DNA from: Candidatus Avanaerovorax faecigallinarum
GTDB lineage: Bacteria > Bacillota > Clostridia > Peptostreptococcales > Anaerovoracaceae
Reading direction: 5' to 3'
Length of the DNA: 32,107 bases
Assembly (NCBI GenBank): GCA_019113145.1
Contig: DXHZ01000081.1
Coordinates: 1-32,107, forward strand
Position numbers and translations under genes: made by a program. The stretch's first letter is position 1, and each line of letters starts with the position of its first letter. The notes below the pieces were generated by a model that ran no database searches, was not told the DNA's origin, and saw nothing but the letters and a program-made list of their open reading frames with translations. Positions 1 through 7,573 of this stretch are shown piece by piece.

Positions 1-649
1 CTGTCCTTATCATCATGTGACGCATGAGACCCTTCTCCCATTTCGGGTCGTAGGCCGTAATGTTATCCGATATCATAAACTCCTTTACGGCACGGGCAGC
101 GGCAGCCACCGTCGGCGCCTGAAGCATGCAGTCGCCGCAGTCCACCACATCATGGCTTTTTCTCCTGTGGAAGCCTATTACGGGCTCTCCCGCGTTTTTC
201 TGTATGCCGCCTTTCAGCGTTATGAGACCTCCCGCTGTAATCTCCATGACGGCCTTGTTCCTGTATCTGAACGGATCCTCCATGGTCACCGTGTCGCCCA
301 CGATTCCGTCCGCCTGAGCTCCGCCTATTCTCTCAAGCCTGTCCGAAAGGTGCTTTTTCCTTATTTCGGCCTGAGCCTCGTATGCCAGGGTACCGAAAGG
401 GCACCCTCCGCATTCTCCCGCTGCCGGGCAGAACGGCTCCCTGCGGTCCTTCGACGGCTCGTCCACGGATATGAGCTCTCCTTCGGCAAAATTCTTTTTT
501 ACTTTCACAAGCCTTGCCGTCACTACGTCTCCCGTCACCGCTCCCGGAACAAAAACAGCAAAGCCGGCATCCTTTCCGATTCCGGCTCCGCTGTCTGCCA
601 TGTCAACTATCTTAACTTTTACCGTTTCACCTTTTTTTCTCTTTTCCAT
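1..649 (-). CDS. rlmD: 23S rRNA (uracil-5-)-methyltransferase, RlmD/RumA family (C-terminus outside window)
   Basis: SAM-dependent RNA m5U methyltransferase of the TrmA/RumA family, acting on a uridine of 23S rRNA. The first 216 codons are visible; the catalytic methyltransferase domain runs off the window. Residues 1-60 look like a TRAM RNA-binding domain (GETVKVKIVDMADSGAGIG). Cys74, Cys80 and Cys83 have the C-x5-C-x2-C spacing of the [4Fe-4S] site of RlmD, and a later Cys (VVDCGDC) can be the fourth ligand. The ATG at 649 follows a GGTGA motif and lies 16 nt after the transketolase C stop, so this is the last visible gene of the mgtE operon. The family is clear. The exact target base (RlmC, RlmD or RlmCD type) cannot be decided without the C-terminus. 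Confidence 0.88.
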   Translation of the reverse strand, partial: MEKRKKGETVKVKIVDMADSGAGIGKDAGFAVFVPGAVTGDVVTARLVKVKKNFAEGELISVDEPSKDRREPFCPAAGECGGCPFGTLAYEAQAEIRKKHLSDRLERIGGAQADGIVGDTVTMEDPFRYRNKAVMEITAGGLITLKGGIQKNAGEPVIGFHRRKSHDVVDCGDCMLQAPTVAAAARAVKEFMISDNITAYDPKWEKGLMRHMMIRT

Positions 650-665
650 TGGTTCACCGACAGGC

Positions 666-1595
666 TCAGTATACCTCCCTAACGGCCTTCACTATGTCGG
701 CCGCCGTCATACCGTACTTCTCCTTAAGCTCCTCAGGCTTTCCCGACTCGCCGTAGGTGTCGTGCTGGCCCACCATCTCGATTCTCACAGGGCAGTATTT
801 TGACGTCACCTCTGCTACCGCAGAGCCCAGTCCGCCTATGACGGAGTGCTCCTCGGCGGTTACGATTCTGCCCGTGGTCTTCGCCGCGTTTATGACGGCC
901 TCCTCGTCCAGAGGCTTTATGGTGTGCATATCTATTACGCCTACGTCGATGCCTTCCTCTGCAAGCTGAGATGCGGCCATCATGGCCTCGGAAGCCATTA
1001 TGCCTGTCGCGATGACCGTAACGTCCCTTCCTTCCCGGAGGACGTTGGCCTTTCCTATGGTTACGGAATCCTCCTCGTTATAGAAAACGGGAACGGCTGC
1101 TCTTCCGAGCCTTACGTATGCCGGGCCCTTAAATCCTATAACCTGCTCCAAAAGCTTTTCGGCGCTTACGGCGTCGCACGGGTTCACCACGGTCATGCCC
1201 GGTATGGTCCTCATAAGGGCGATATCCTCGAAAGTCTGATGGCTGGCGCCGTCCTCGCCTACGGTGATTCCCGCATGGGTCGCGCAGACTTTGACGTTGG
1301 CGCCCGTATATCCTATGGAATTCCTTATTATCTCAAAAGCTCTTCCCGACGCGAACATTGCAAAAGTGGAAGCGCATACGGTCTTTCCAGAAAGAGCCAG
1401 CCCCGCAGCCGTGCCGTAAAGGTTCTGCTCGGCGATTCCCATGTTGAAAAATCTCTCCGGATATGCCTTTGCAAATTCTGCGGTCATGGTGGACTTTGAA
1501 AGGTCGGCGTCCATTACGATAAGGTCCTTATCGGTCTCTCCCAACTTTACAAGAGTCTTTCCGTAAGCTGCTCTCGTTGCGATTTTGTCTGCCAT
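666..1595 (-). CDS. tkt: Transketolase, C-terminal subunit
   Basis: Second half of a split transketolase (309 aa) of the non-oxidative pentose phosphate pathway. It carries the pyrimidine-binding and C-terminal domains and forms the active ThDP enzyme with the product of the gene just upstream. Visible family features are IVMDADLSKS, RFFNMGIAEQNLYGTAAGLA (the Glu that activates ThDP) and GEDGASHQTFEDIALMRTIPGM. I place the start at ATG 1595, not at GTG 1601: GGAGGTG lies 8 nt before the ATG but only 2 nt before the GTG. That ATG overlaps the TAA of the N-terminal subunit, giving translational coupling and presumably 1:1 synthesis. Splitting is common in Clostridia and archaea. Confidence 0.95.
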   Translation of the reverse strand: MADKIATRAAYGKTLVKLGETDKDLIVMDADLSKSTMTAEFAKAYPERFFNMGIAEQNLYGTAAGLALSGKTVCASTFAMFASGRAFEIIRNSIGYTGANVKVCATHAGITVGEDGASHQTFEDIALMRTIPGMTVVNPCDAVSAEKLLEQVIGFKGPAYVRLGRAAVPVFYNEEDSVTIGKANVLREGRDVTVIATGIMASEAMMAASQLAEEGIDVGVIDMHTIKPLDEEAVINAAKTTGRIVTAEEHSVIGGLGSAVAEVTSKYCPVRIEMVGQHDTYGESGKPEELKEKYGMTAADIVKAVREVY

Positions 1596-2413
1596 TACCA
1601 CTCACCTCCAAGTTCCTCTACTGCCTGTTTTGCCTGCTCCTCGTTCGGGGCCTTGCCGTGCCAGCCCGCTTCGTCCTCCATGAAGGAAACGCCTTTTCCC
1701 TTATGGGTTTTCGCTATGATTGCGGTAGGCTTTCCCTTACACTCTCTTGCCTCGTCAAAGGCTTTAAATATCTCCTCAAAATCGTGTCCGTCTATTACGA
1801 TGACGTTCCACCCGAAGGCCCTGAACTTCTCGTCCACAGGGGCAACGGTCATGACCTTTTCGTTGGGGCCGTCTATCTGAAGTCCGTTGTAATCGAGAAT
1901 CGCCACCAGATTGTCGAGCTTATAGTGGGCCGCCGACATTGCGGCCTCCCAGACGAGGCCCTCCTGAATCTCGCCGTCACCTAAAAGGGTGTAGATTCTG
2001 CCCGGATTTCCATCTATCTTATTCGCAAGAGCCATTCCTACGGACACTGAAATCCCCTGACCGAGAGAGCCTGTGGACATCTCAATTCCGGCAACCTTGT
2101 GCATGTTCGGGTGTCCCTGAAACGGACTGCCCAGCTTTCTCAGGCTCATCATATCTTCTACCGGATAATATCCCCTCTCTGCGAGAGCCGCATACTGCAC
2201 CGGGCCTGCGTGACCCTTTGACAGTATGAACTTATCCCTGTCCGGCTTGTCCGGGTTCTTCGGGTCGATGTTCATCTCTTTAAAATAGAGCGCCGTAACA
2301 ATGTCGGCGGCGGAAAGACTTCCGCCCGGGTGTCCCGACCCTGCGTGGTATATGGCCCTTATAACGTCAATTCTGACCTTTGCGGCCACATCGGTAAAAT
2401 ACTTCGTGTCCAT
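1595..2413 (-). CDS. tkt: Transketolase, N-terminal subunit
   Basis: ThDP- and metal-binding half (272 aa) of the split transketolase. Seen in the sequence: the His-rich substrate region IYHAGSGHPGGSLSAADIVTALYF, KGHAGPVQYAALAERGYY, the ThDP fold motif GDGEIQEGLVWEAAMSAAHYKLDNLVAILDYN (GDG...N form), and IAKTHKGKGVSFMED. ATG 2413 is preceded by AAGGAG at good spacing. The stop overlaps the start of the C-terminal subunit gene, and nnrD lies 20 nt upstream in the same operon. Both halves look intact. Confidence 0.96.
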   Translation of the reverse strand: MDTKYFTDVAAKVRIDVIRAIYHAGSGHPGGSLSAADIVTALYFKEMNIDPKNPDKPDRDKFILSKGHAGPVQYAALAERGYYPVEDMMSLRKLGSPFQGHPNMHKVAGIEMSTGSLGQGISVSVGMALANKIDGNPGRIYTLLGDGEIQEGLVWEAAMSAAHYKLDNLVAILDYNGLQIDGPNEKVMTVAPVDEKFRAFGWNVIVIDGHDFEEIFKAFDEARECKGKPTAIIAKTHKGKGVSFMEDEAGWHGKAPNEEQAKQAVEELGGEW

Positions 2414-2433
2414 AGCGTGTTCTCCTTATATAA

Positions 2434-3294
2434 TCATTTGCACCTGCTGACCTGAATTACCGCATCAGGCAGCTTCTCTATAATATCCAAAACCGTAAGG
2501 GAATATTCCCCTTTTTCCTCCGCGGCCAGATCTCCCGCAAGACCGTGAAGGTAGACCCCGGCTCTTGCCGCCGTAAGAGGGTCATGTCCCTGTCCCATCA
2601 GGGAAACTATTATCCCGGTCAGCGCGTCTCCCGACCCTGCCGTTGCCATCCCCGGATTTCCCGTCGGATTTATCCATATTTCATTTTCATATGCCACAAA
2701 GGTCTCATGGCCCTTAAGCACGGTCACGGCCCCATACCTCTCAAACAGAGCCTGACAGATTTCCTCTTTTCTCATACCTTTAAGGCTGTCTTTTCCCAGC
2801 AGCCTTGCGGCCTCGCCCATATGGGGAGTTATCACCGTCTTCTTAAGATTTTCCTTTCTCCTGCGGAACGCGTCCGCCACCTTTTTATTCTCCGAAACCA
2901 TGTTCAGTCCGTCGGCGTCCAGAAGCAGCGGCCTTTCGCATCCTGCGAGAATTTCCGAAAGGACGTCCCCCGCTTCGCTGCTTTTGCCCTTTCCGGAGCC
3001 TGCCGCCGCCGCGTCAAAACCCGCAAGCCTTCCCAGGGCGTCCCGGGCGCTGAGGCACACCGCTTCCGGGCACAAAATCTGCAGCACCGGCACGTTTCCC
3101 TCCGGCGTCAGTATCATCACAAGGCCGCTTCCCGTTTTCAGGGCAGACTTTGCGGAGAAAGCGCACGCCCCCGCCATGCCAAATGATCCGGCGGCGATGA
3201 GAACCCTGCCGTAATCGCCTTTGTGCGAATCGGCCAGCCTCGGAAGAAAGAGCCTTCCGGCAAATTCACCTTCAGTATATCCTTTGATCTCCAT
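2434..3294 (-). CDS. nnrD: ADP-dependent NAD(P)H-hydrate dehydratase
   Basis: Repairs the damaged cofactor NAD(P)HX (S form) to NAD(P)H using ADP; ribokinase-like fold (YjeF C-terminal family). Visible motifs are LLDADGLN, VITPHMGEAARLLG, TVLKGHETFVA and the nucleotide/catalytic segment NPTGNPGMATAGSGDALTGII with the GSGD Asp. There is no NnrE epimerase (YjeF_N) domain, so this is a stand-alone dehydratase of about 286 aa; the epimerase may be elsewhere. The usual glycine-rich GPGLG segment appears as AAAGSGKGK, a divergence. ATG 3294 sits 5 nt behind AGGAAGG, so I prefer it to the in-frame GTG at 3300. It starts 10 nt after mgtE ends. Confidence 0.9.
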   Translation of the reverse strand: MEIKGYTEGEFAGRLFLPRLADSHKGDYGRVLIAAGSFGMAGACAFSAKSALKTGSGLVMILTPEGNVPVLQILCPEAVCLSARDALGRLAGFDAAAAGSGKGKSSEAGDVLSEILAGCERPLLLDADGLNMVSENKKVADAFRRRKENLKKTVITPHMGEAARLLGKDSLKGMRKEEICQALFERYGAVTVLKGHETFVAYENEIWINPTGNPGMATAGSGDALTGIIVSLMGQGHDPLTAARAGVYLHGLAGDLAAEEKGEYSLTVLDIIEKLPDAVIQVSRCK

Positions 3295-3304
3295 AAGCAC
3301 CTTC

Positions 3305-4702
3305 CTATAAATGCAGAAACAGCATGGCCATGAGGAAATATATGGTCAGGGCGACAATGTCCGAAACGGACGAAATGGCCGGGTTTGCGATGAGAGCCGG
3401 GTCCAGCTTCATCTTTTTCACGAGAAGCGGAATCATACTTCCGATAATCTTCGCGAACATAACTATAAACAGCATGGCCGTGCAGACCGTAAGGGCCACC
3501 ATCACGCCGTTTCCGTCTATCCAGCAGACCCTTACGAAGTTTATGGCACTGAGTATCACCCCTATGACGAAGCCGACCCTTACTTCCTTCCAAAGAACCG
3601 CAATGGCGTCGGAAGTGTCCACCTCGTCCGTCGCAAGTCCGCGGATTATAAGGGTTGCCGCCTGAGAGCCGGTGTTTCCGCCCGTACCCATGAGCATCGG
3701 CATATATGCCACAAGGCATATTACCTGAGACAGGGTGGCCTCGAACCGGGTTATAATCATTCCCGTAAAGACGTATGCCACCATCAGTATTATGAGCCAC
3801 GGCAGACGGTTCAAAACGTGCTGCTTCACGGATATGTCAAGATAGTCCTTGTCGGAGTTCTCCCAGTCGATGACTCCGTTCATTCTCTCTATATCCTCTG
3901 TGGCCTCTTCTTCCATTACGTCCAGAATATCGTCGACGGTGATGATTCCCACCAGCCTGTCCTCGTTGTCGACGACAGGAATTGCCAGGAAGCCGTAACG
4001 CTTAAAGTCCTCGGCTACCTCCTCCTGGTCCTCGTACACGTTCTCATATACGAAGTCGGTTCTCATTATGTCCTTTACCCTGACGTTGTCGTCGGTTATG
4101 ACGAGAGTCGCAAGAGATACTATTCCTATGAGTTTTCTTCCCGTATCCTTTACGTAGCAGGTATAGACGGTCTCTGCGTCCATGCCCTCCTTCTTTATGT
4201 GCTCAAGAGCCCTCGCCACGGTCCAGTCCTTCTGAAGGCTTATGTAATCCGGCGTCATCAGGCTTCCCGCGCAGGTGTCCGGGTAGTTCAAAAACGTGTT
4301 GATGAGCTTTCTCTCGCTCTTAGGCGTCTTTTCCAGAATCTTGTCCACCACGTTGGCGGGCAGCTCCTCCAGCACGTCTATCTTATCGTCGAAGTCCATC
4401 TCGGTGACGATATAATCTATTTCCTTATCGGTTATCTCGTTGATAATATCTACCTGATCGTCTGACGGCAGCTCGGAGAACACCTCTACCGACACGTCCT
4501 TTGGAAGGAGCCTGAACAGGATAACGGTCTTCTGCAGTCCCGCTTCCTCCGTGACTTCCTCCAGGAGCTCGGCAATATCGACTTCGTTAAACCGAAGGAG
4601 CTCGTCTCTGGCTTTAAAGTACTTCTTTTCTTCCAGATACGCCAGAATCTTCTCCAGAGACTCTTCGTAAAGCACGTCCTGATCTATAAGTCTGTTTTCC
4701 AT
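3305..4702 (-). CDS. mgtE: Magnesium transporter MgtE
   Basis: Mg2+ channel/transporter of the cytoplasmic membrane, 465 aa, full length for the family. Order of domains: an N-terminal helical MgtE_N domain rich in acidic residues (about 20-125), two CBS domains (about 135-255) including IGIVSLATLV and LVGIITVDDILDVMEEEATEDI, then five membrane segments from about residue 300. The family signature PMLMGTGGNTGSQAATLIIRGL lies between TM segments. In known MgtE the cytosolic domains sense Mg2+ and close the pore. It is the first gene of the operon, with a promoter about 50 nt upstream and a 5' UTR too short for an M-box riboswitch. Confidence 0.97.
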   Translation of the reverse strand: MENRLIDQDVLYEESLEKILAYLEEKKYFKARDELLRFNEVDIAELLEEVTEEAGLQKTVILFRLLPKDVSVEVFSELPSDDQVDIINEITDKEIDYIVTEMDFDDKIDVLEELPANVVDKILEKTPKSERKLINTFLNYPDTCAGSLMTPDYISLQKDWTVARALEHIKKEGMDAETVYTCYVKDTGRKLIGIVSLATLVITDDNVRVKDIMRTDFVYENVYEDQEEVAEDFKRYGFLAIPVVDNEDRLVGIITVDDILDVMEEEATEDIERMNGVIDWENSDKDYLDISVKQHVLNRLPWLIILMVAYVFTGMIITRFEATLSQVICLVAYMPMLMGTGGNTGSQAATLIIRGLATDEVDTSDAIAVLWKEVRVGFVIGVILSAINFVRVCWIDGNGVMVALTVCTAMLFIVMFAKIIGSMIPLLVKKMKLDPALIANPAISSVSDIVALTIYFLMAMLFLHL

Positions 4703-4754
4703 ATTCTGCTCCCCCTTTCCAAGTCGCTCTCCTCTGCTATGCCTTAACTATTAA

Positions 4755-4783
4755 ATTATACTGAAAAAACCTCTCCTTTTCAA
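4755..4783 (-). promoter_or_regulatory. Promoter of the mgtE operon
   Basis: On the minus strand TTGAAA (4778-4783), 17 nt, then TATAAT (4755-4760): a near-consensus sigma-A promoter. It leaves a leader of about 45 nt with GGGGGAG as ribosome-binding site before mgtE. No sigma-independent element is seen between it and the ATG. Confidence 0.8.
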
Positions 4784-5119
4784 GCCGCAAAGCTGTGTGC
4801 CTGTGGCTTTGGCAACTCACGGCTTTGTCAGGGCCGCGGAAATCCGTCAAAAGGCGCGGCACGTGAGTCTCGGCCGCGAGCCTCGCTTTTCCAGTTCGCG
4901 GCCCATGGATTTTACTGCAAAATCGCCAAAATTCCGTCAAGCGGCCGAGATTTTCGCTTCTCTGTCAGGTTTTCAAAGCCGATTTCTCGGCCACTTTTCT
5001 GATTGTTGTCCGCAGTGGCACAGATTTCATCGGCCGCAATGGCTGTTTTCAGCTTCGGCGGCCCACACGGCAATTCCCGATAAGGTCAATGTCGTTTCGT
5101 TTAGCAATGACGCGCAATA
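4784..5119. repeat. Non-coding region with CGGCC-core dyads (possible diverged member of the intergenic element family)
   Basis: No credible gene. The stretch contains many CGGCC-cored motifs in both orientations: GGCCGCGG near 4831, CTCGGCCGCGAG (4869-4880), CGCGGCCC near 4898, GCGGCCGAGA (4941-4950), the hairpin GCCGATTTCTCGGC (4978-4991), TCGGCCGC near 5030 and CGGCGGCCC near 5056. The order and rough spacing (first dyad, two inner half motifs, then a second hairpin about 109 nt after the first) resemble the elements at 11567, 15752 and 24033, with CGGCC in place of GTCGAA. A short TTGTTGTCCGC at about 5005 could stand for the anchor. It lies between the nlpC-type terminator and the mgtE promoter. 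Family membership is inferred and weak. Confidence 0.4.
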
Positions 5120-5165
5120 GAAAAAAGCGCCCCGGCGAGCCGCATCCAGCGGCCGTCAAAGCGCT
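5120..5165 (-). terminator. Intrinsic terminator of the NlpC/P60 gene
   Basis: On the minus strand a long GC-rich hairpin (arms 5149-5165 and 5127-5143, loop about 5 nt, some G-U pairs) is followed by TTTTTT. It sits about 25 nt after the stop at 5191. Confidence 0.85.
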
Positions 5166-5190
5166 CCTGATTTCTTATTTAATATTCCGG

Positions 5191-6402
5191 TTACGCGATT
5201 CTTCTAACGCCTACAACAGGTCCCACATAACCTACATTTGTAATGGTGATTCCAACCCTCGGATTTACGGCGTGAACTTCTCTGCCTCCGCCGATGTAGA
5301 TTGAAACGTGTCCCGGATAAACCAGAATATCTCCCGGCTGAGCCTGTGAGTAGGATATTCCATATCCGGCTGCGGTAGGAATTCTCGGAATGCTTATTCC
5401 GCAAGCCTTATATACCGCATATACGAATCCTGAACAGTCTGCTCCGTTCGTAAGGCTGGTGCCACCGTACACATAAGGGTTTCCAACGAACTGACATGCG
5501 AAGCTTGCGATAGCTGCTCCGTTCGGATTGGACGGTGCAGATGCATAACTCTTAGCAGGTTCCGAAGATGCGGATGATGAACCGCCAGTCGTCGCTGCCG
5601 CAGCTCGAGTCTGAGTCTGCGCTGCAGCTGCCGGTCTTTCCTTAGTTCCTTCAAGAACTACCTTGTCCACAGGTTCCTTCGTTACCTCACTGGAAAGTTC
5701 AGTGGTCGAGGTAACCTTTCCGTTAACGGTTACAACCTGTTCTGTCACAATCTCAGAGCCTTTTTCTCCCTCGGTTTCAACTTTCGTTTCATCCTCGTAA
5801 AGCTCGTCAGACTCCTTGGTTACAGTTTCAAAAGGTACTTCTCTCTCAGATGTTACCTTCTGCTCAACAGTCACATTCACCAAAGGCTTATTCTCTGAAA
5901 GCTTGAGAGTATCTCCCGGATAAAGGCCCTCCAGATCCACTCCCTCGTTCATTTCCTGAATCTCGCTTACTGTGAACCCGCTGTCGGAAGCTATGTCCCA
6001 CACCGTATCACCGGATTCCACTGTATATGTAACAGTTTCCTCATTTCCGGTAATGATGCTGTCTATTGCTCCCACAAGGTTTATCGTCAGCGTCGGAGCC
6101 TCATCCGATTTCTTCACTGACATAACCTCAGTAGTCATAACAGGATCACATTTTATAGAAAGCACTTCTGCGCCCTCGGTTACGTAATGATTTTTCACGC
6201 CGTCTATAATGGCATTAGCCTCTTCCTGTGTGCCGGTTACAGCAACAGTCTCGTCTCCGATCTTCACTGCGTAATAATCTGTAGTCGCTGCGTAAGCAGT
6301 AACGGTAGCCGCTCCCAGCGTGGTGGTTATTACACCGATAATCAGAACAGCCAGTACGATGACGGCGTATTTCTTAGATTTAACTTCGTCTAAAAAACTC
6401 AT
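5191..6402 (-). CDS. Secreted or membrane-anchored cell-wall hydrolase: LysM, G5 and NlpC/P60 domains
   Basis: Predicted peptidoglycan endopeptidase, 403 aa. A hydrophobic segment at 10-30 serves as signal peptide or anchor. LysM spans about 125-169 (YTVESGDTVWDIASDSGFTV...LYPGDTLKL). A G5 domain covers about 173-255, rich in repeated VT/EE residues. An Ala/Ser/Thr linker (257-290) precedes the NlpC/P60 domain (293-403). The catalytic Cys is Cys323 in GADCSGFVYAV, the His is His365 in PGHVSIYIGGG, and His377 or Asn380 can be the third residue. ATG 6402 follows AAAGGATG. It is monocistronic, with its own promoter at 6466-6494 and terminator at 5120-5165. NlpC/P60 enzymes of this layout cut D-Glu-containing stem peptides; the exact bond is not shown here. 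Confidence 0.93.
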   Translation of the reverse strand: MSFLDEVKSKKYAVIVLAVLIIGVITTTLGAATVTAYAATTDYYAVKIGDETVAVTGTQEEANAIIDGVKNHYVTEGAEVLSIKCDPVMTTEVMSVKKSDEAPTLTINLVGAIDSIITGNEETVTYTVESGDTVWDIASDSGFTVSEIQEMNEGVDLEGLYPGDTLKLSENKPLVNVTVEQKVTSEREVPFETVTKESDELYEDETKVETEGEKGSEIVTEQVVTVNGKVTSTTELSSEVTKEPVDKVVLEGTKERPAAAAQTQTRAAAATTGGSSSASSEPAKSYASAPSNPNGAAIASFACQFVGNPYVYGGTSLTNGADCSGFVYAVYKACGISIPRIPTAAGYGISYSQAQPGDILVYPGHVSIYIGGGREVHAVNPRVGITITNVGYVGPVVGVRRIA

Positions 6403-6465
6403 CTTTCATCCTTTCCGCGTGTCGGGAATTCCTTTTGAAAAATCCCCGCCGCACTGACAAAAGTG

Positions 6466-6494
6466 ATACTACACTATATACACGCCGTAGTCAA
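6466..6494 (-). promoter_or_regulatory. Promoter of the NlpC/P60 gene
   Basis: Minus strand TTGACT (6489-6494), 17 nt, TAGTAT (6466-6471), about 63 nt upstream of the ATG. The same hexamer pair with the same spacing occurs on the plus strand at 15288-15316. Confidence 0.75.
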
Positions 6495-6509
6495 CACATT
6501 TCTTAATAT

Positions 6510-6526
6510 TTCACATAGTTTTCACA
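6510..6526 (-). promoter_or_regulatory. Direct-repeat box TGTGAA-N5-TGTGAA (OmpR-family response-regulator type)
   Basis: On the minus strand TGTGAA, 5 nt, TGTGAA, ending 15 nt upstream of the -35. Read on the plus strand it is TTCACA-N5-TTCACA, which fits the PhoP-box half site TT(A/C/T)ACA with 11-bp periodicity. It also resembles the WalR box TGTWAH-N5-TGTWAH with G at the W position. Since WalR controls wall hydrolases in Bacillus and Staphylococcus, WalR is attractive, but this is inference from a short motif. Confidence 0.5.
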
Positions 6527-6561
6527 AAGAAAAGACGCTAAAATCGTTTAAATTTCAGCGT
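6526..6561 (-). terminator. Intrinsic terminator of the rdgB-brkB-lipid kinase operon
   Basis: Minus strand stem ACGCTGAAAT / ATTTTAGCGT (one G-U pair, 7-nt loop, 6535-6561) followed by CTTTTCTTT (6526-6534). It lies about 80 nt after the lipid-kinase stop. Confidence 0.7.
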
Positions 6562-6570
6562 TTATAAATT

Positions 6571-6614
6571 CTTAAGATTTCTTAAGATTTCTTAAGAAAT
6601 CATTGTATGCAATG
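6571..6614. repeat. Three tandem 10-bp CTTAAG repeats plus an adjoining dyad
   Basis: CTTAAGATTT, CTTAAGATTT, CTTAAGAAAT lie head to tail (6571-6600), each holding the palindrome CTTAAG, so the phase is one helical turn. They are followed at once by CATTG-TATG-CAATG (6601-6614), another dyad. The block lies in the 3' untranslated part of the lipid-kinase gene, before its terminator. Function unknown; it could be a protein-binding array or an mRNA 3'-end structure. Confidence 0.7.
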
Positions 6615-6638
6615 TATAAAAATTAGAAAAAGCTAATA

Positions 6639-7520
6639 TTACAGGAGGATCTTTGCAGCATTATGCACATTTTCTATGTGAATCTCGGATGAACCCGCCT
6701 GATATTCTCCGTCCAGCGTCCACGGCATTTCCGGATCTGCCTCTACGCGAAGCTCTGATGCGCTGAAAAACTCCAGATGCGGAGACTTGAAGTCTCTCGT
6801 GGTTACAGCGAGCATAATCTGGTTGAGCTCTATGAGATTTGCAGGAGCCTTGACCAGCAGTACCTCGAACTTGCCGTCACCCATATCCACCTCGTCTTCA
6901 GGCAGTGTCAGAATTCCTCCTATGGAAGTGGAATTGCTCACTGCTCCGAACAGATACTTTCCGCTGTATTCTTTTTCCGTCGTCCTGAACGTCAGTTTTT
7001 CCGCTCTGATTGACGGAATGTCCTTAATTCCTTCCAATATATATGCCAGATGTCCCAGTGCGTTCTTTATGCTCTGAGGAGCCTCATATGACGCCCTTGT
7101 AAATGCGCCAAAGGATGCAACGTAGGAAAAGTATCTCCCGTTAAAGGATCCTATATCTATAATTCTCGGTTTTTCTTCCGTTATGTTCTCCGCCGCCTTC
7201 ACCATATCCGAAGGTATGCCGAGACTTGCGCCGAAATCGTTGGTGGAGCCTGCAGGTATGTATCCTATAGGAACGTCTTTTCCGGAAAGGAGGACGCCTT
7301 CTACCACTTCGTTAAATGTGCCGTCTCCGCCTATGGCGACGAGAATGTCGAAGTTGCCGGCTTCACGTTTTGCGATCTCCGTACCGTCGCCTCTTGCGGC
7401 GGTAGTTTCCACGGCAACCCTGTATCCTTTGCGGCAGAAAACGTCTATTATGTCCGCAAGGTTCCTGCTCCCCTCCTTCTTTCCCGCCTTCGGGTTGATT
7501 ATGATAAGAATTTTCTTCAT
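6639..7520 (-). CDS. Lipid kinase of the diacylglycerol kinase family (DagK/YegS/BmrU-like)
   Basis: Phosphorylates a lipid alcohol such as diacylglycerol with ATP at the inner face of the membrane; 293 aa, the usual length. Diagnostic segments are IIINPKAGKK near the N-terminus, the GGDGTFNE motif at 64-71 (ATP-binding and catalytic loop of the DAGK domain), PAGSTNDFGASLGIP, and a C-terminal beta-rich domain with MPWTLDGE. ATG 7520 follows AGAGGTAAAGGA. It is the third gene of rdgB > brkB > kinase, 53 nt after the brkB stop. The lipid substrate cannot be told from sequence; DAG recycling and sphingosine-like substrates are both known for the family. Confidence 0.9.
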   Translation of the reverse strand: MKKILIIINPKAGKKEGSRNLADIIDVFCRKGYRVAVETTAARGDGTEIAKREAGNFDILVAIGGDGTFNEVVEGVLLSGKDVPIGYIPAGSTNDFGASLGIPSDMVKAAENITEEKPRIIDIGSFNGRYFSYVASFGAFTRASYEAPQSIKNALGHLAYILEGIKDIPSIRAEKLTFRTTEKEYSGKYLFGAVSNSTSIGGILTLPEDEVDMGDGKFEVLLVKAPANLIELNQIMLAVTTRDFKSPHLEFFSASELRVEADPEMPWTLDGEYQAGSSEIHIENVHNAAKILL

Positions 7521-7573
7521 TCCTTTACCTCTTTCTCAACAAAATATTAACATCCCATTGCCGGGCGCAGGCT

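Noticed and set aside
3311..4465. Long plus-strand open frame (384 codons) opposite mgtE, and similar long frames opposite transketolase, HisA/HisB/HisD and fbp
   Set aside because: They are antisense shadows: translations are rich in Arg/His/Ser with no family resemblance, and the minus-strand frames are clear conserved genes.
4703..4754. M-box (ykoK) Mg2+ riboswitch before mgtE
   Set aside because: The predicted leader is only about 45 nt, too short for an M-box, and no terminator hairpin is present in it.
4737..4940. 67-codon minus-strand frame upstream of mgtE
   Set aside because: It runs through the mgtE promoter and the CGGCC repeats, with no start signal or resemblance.
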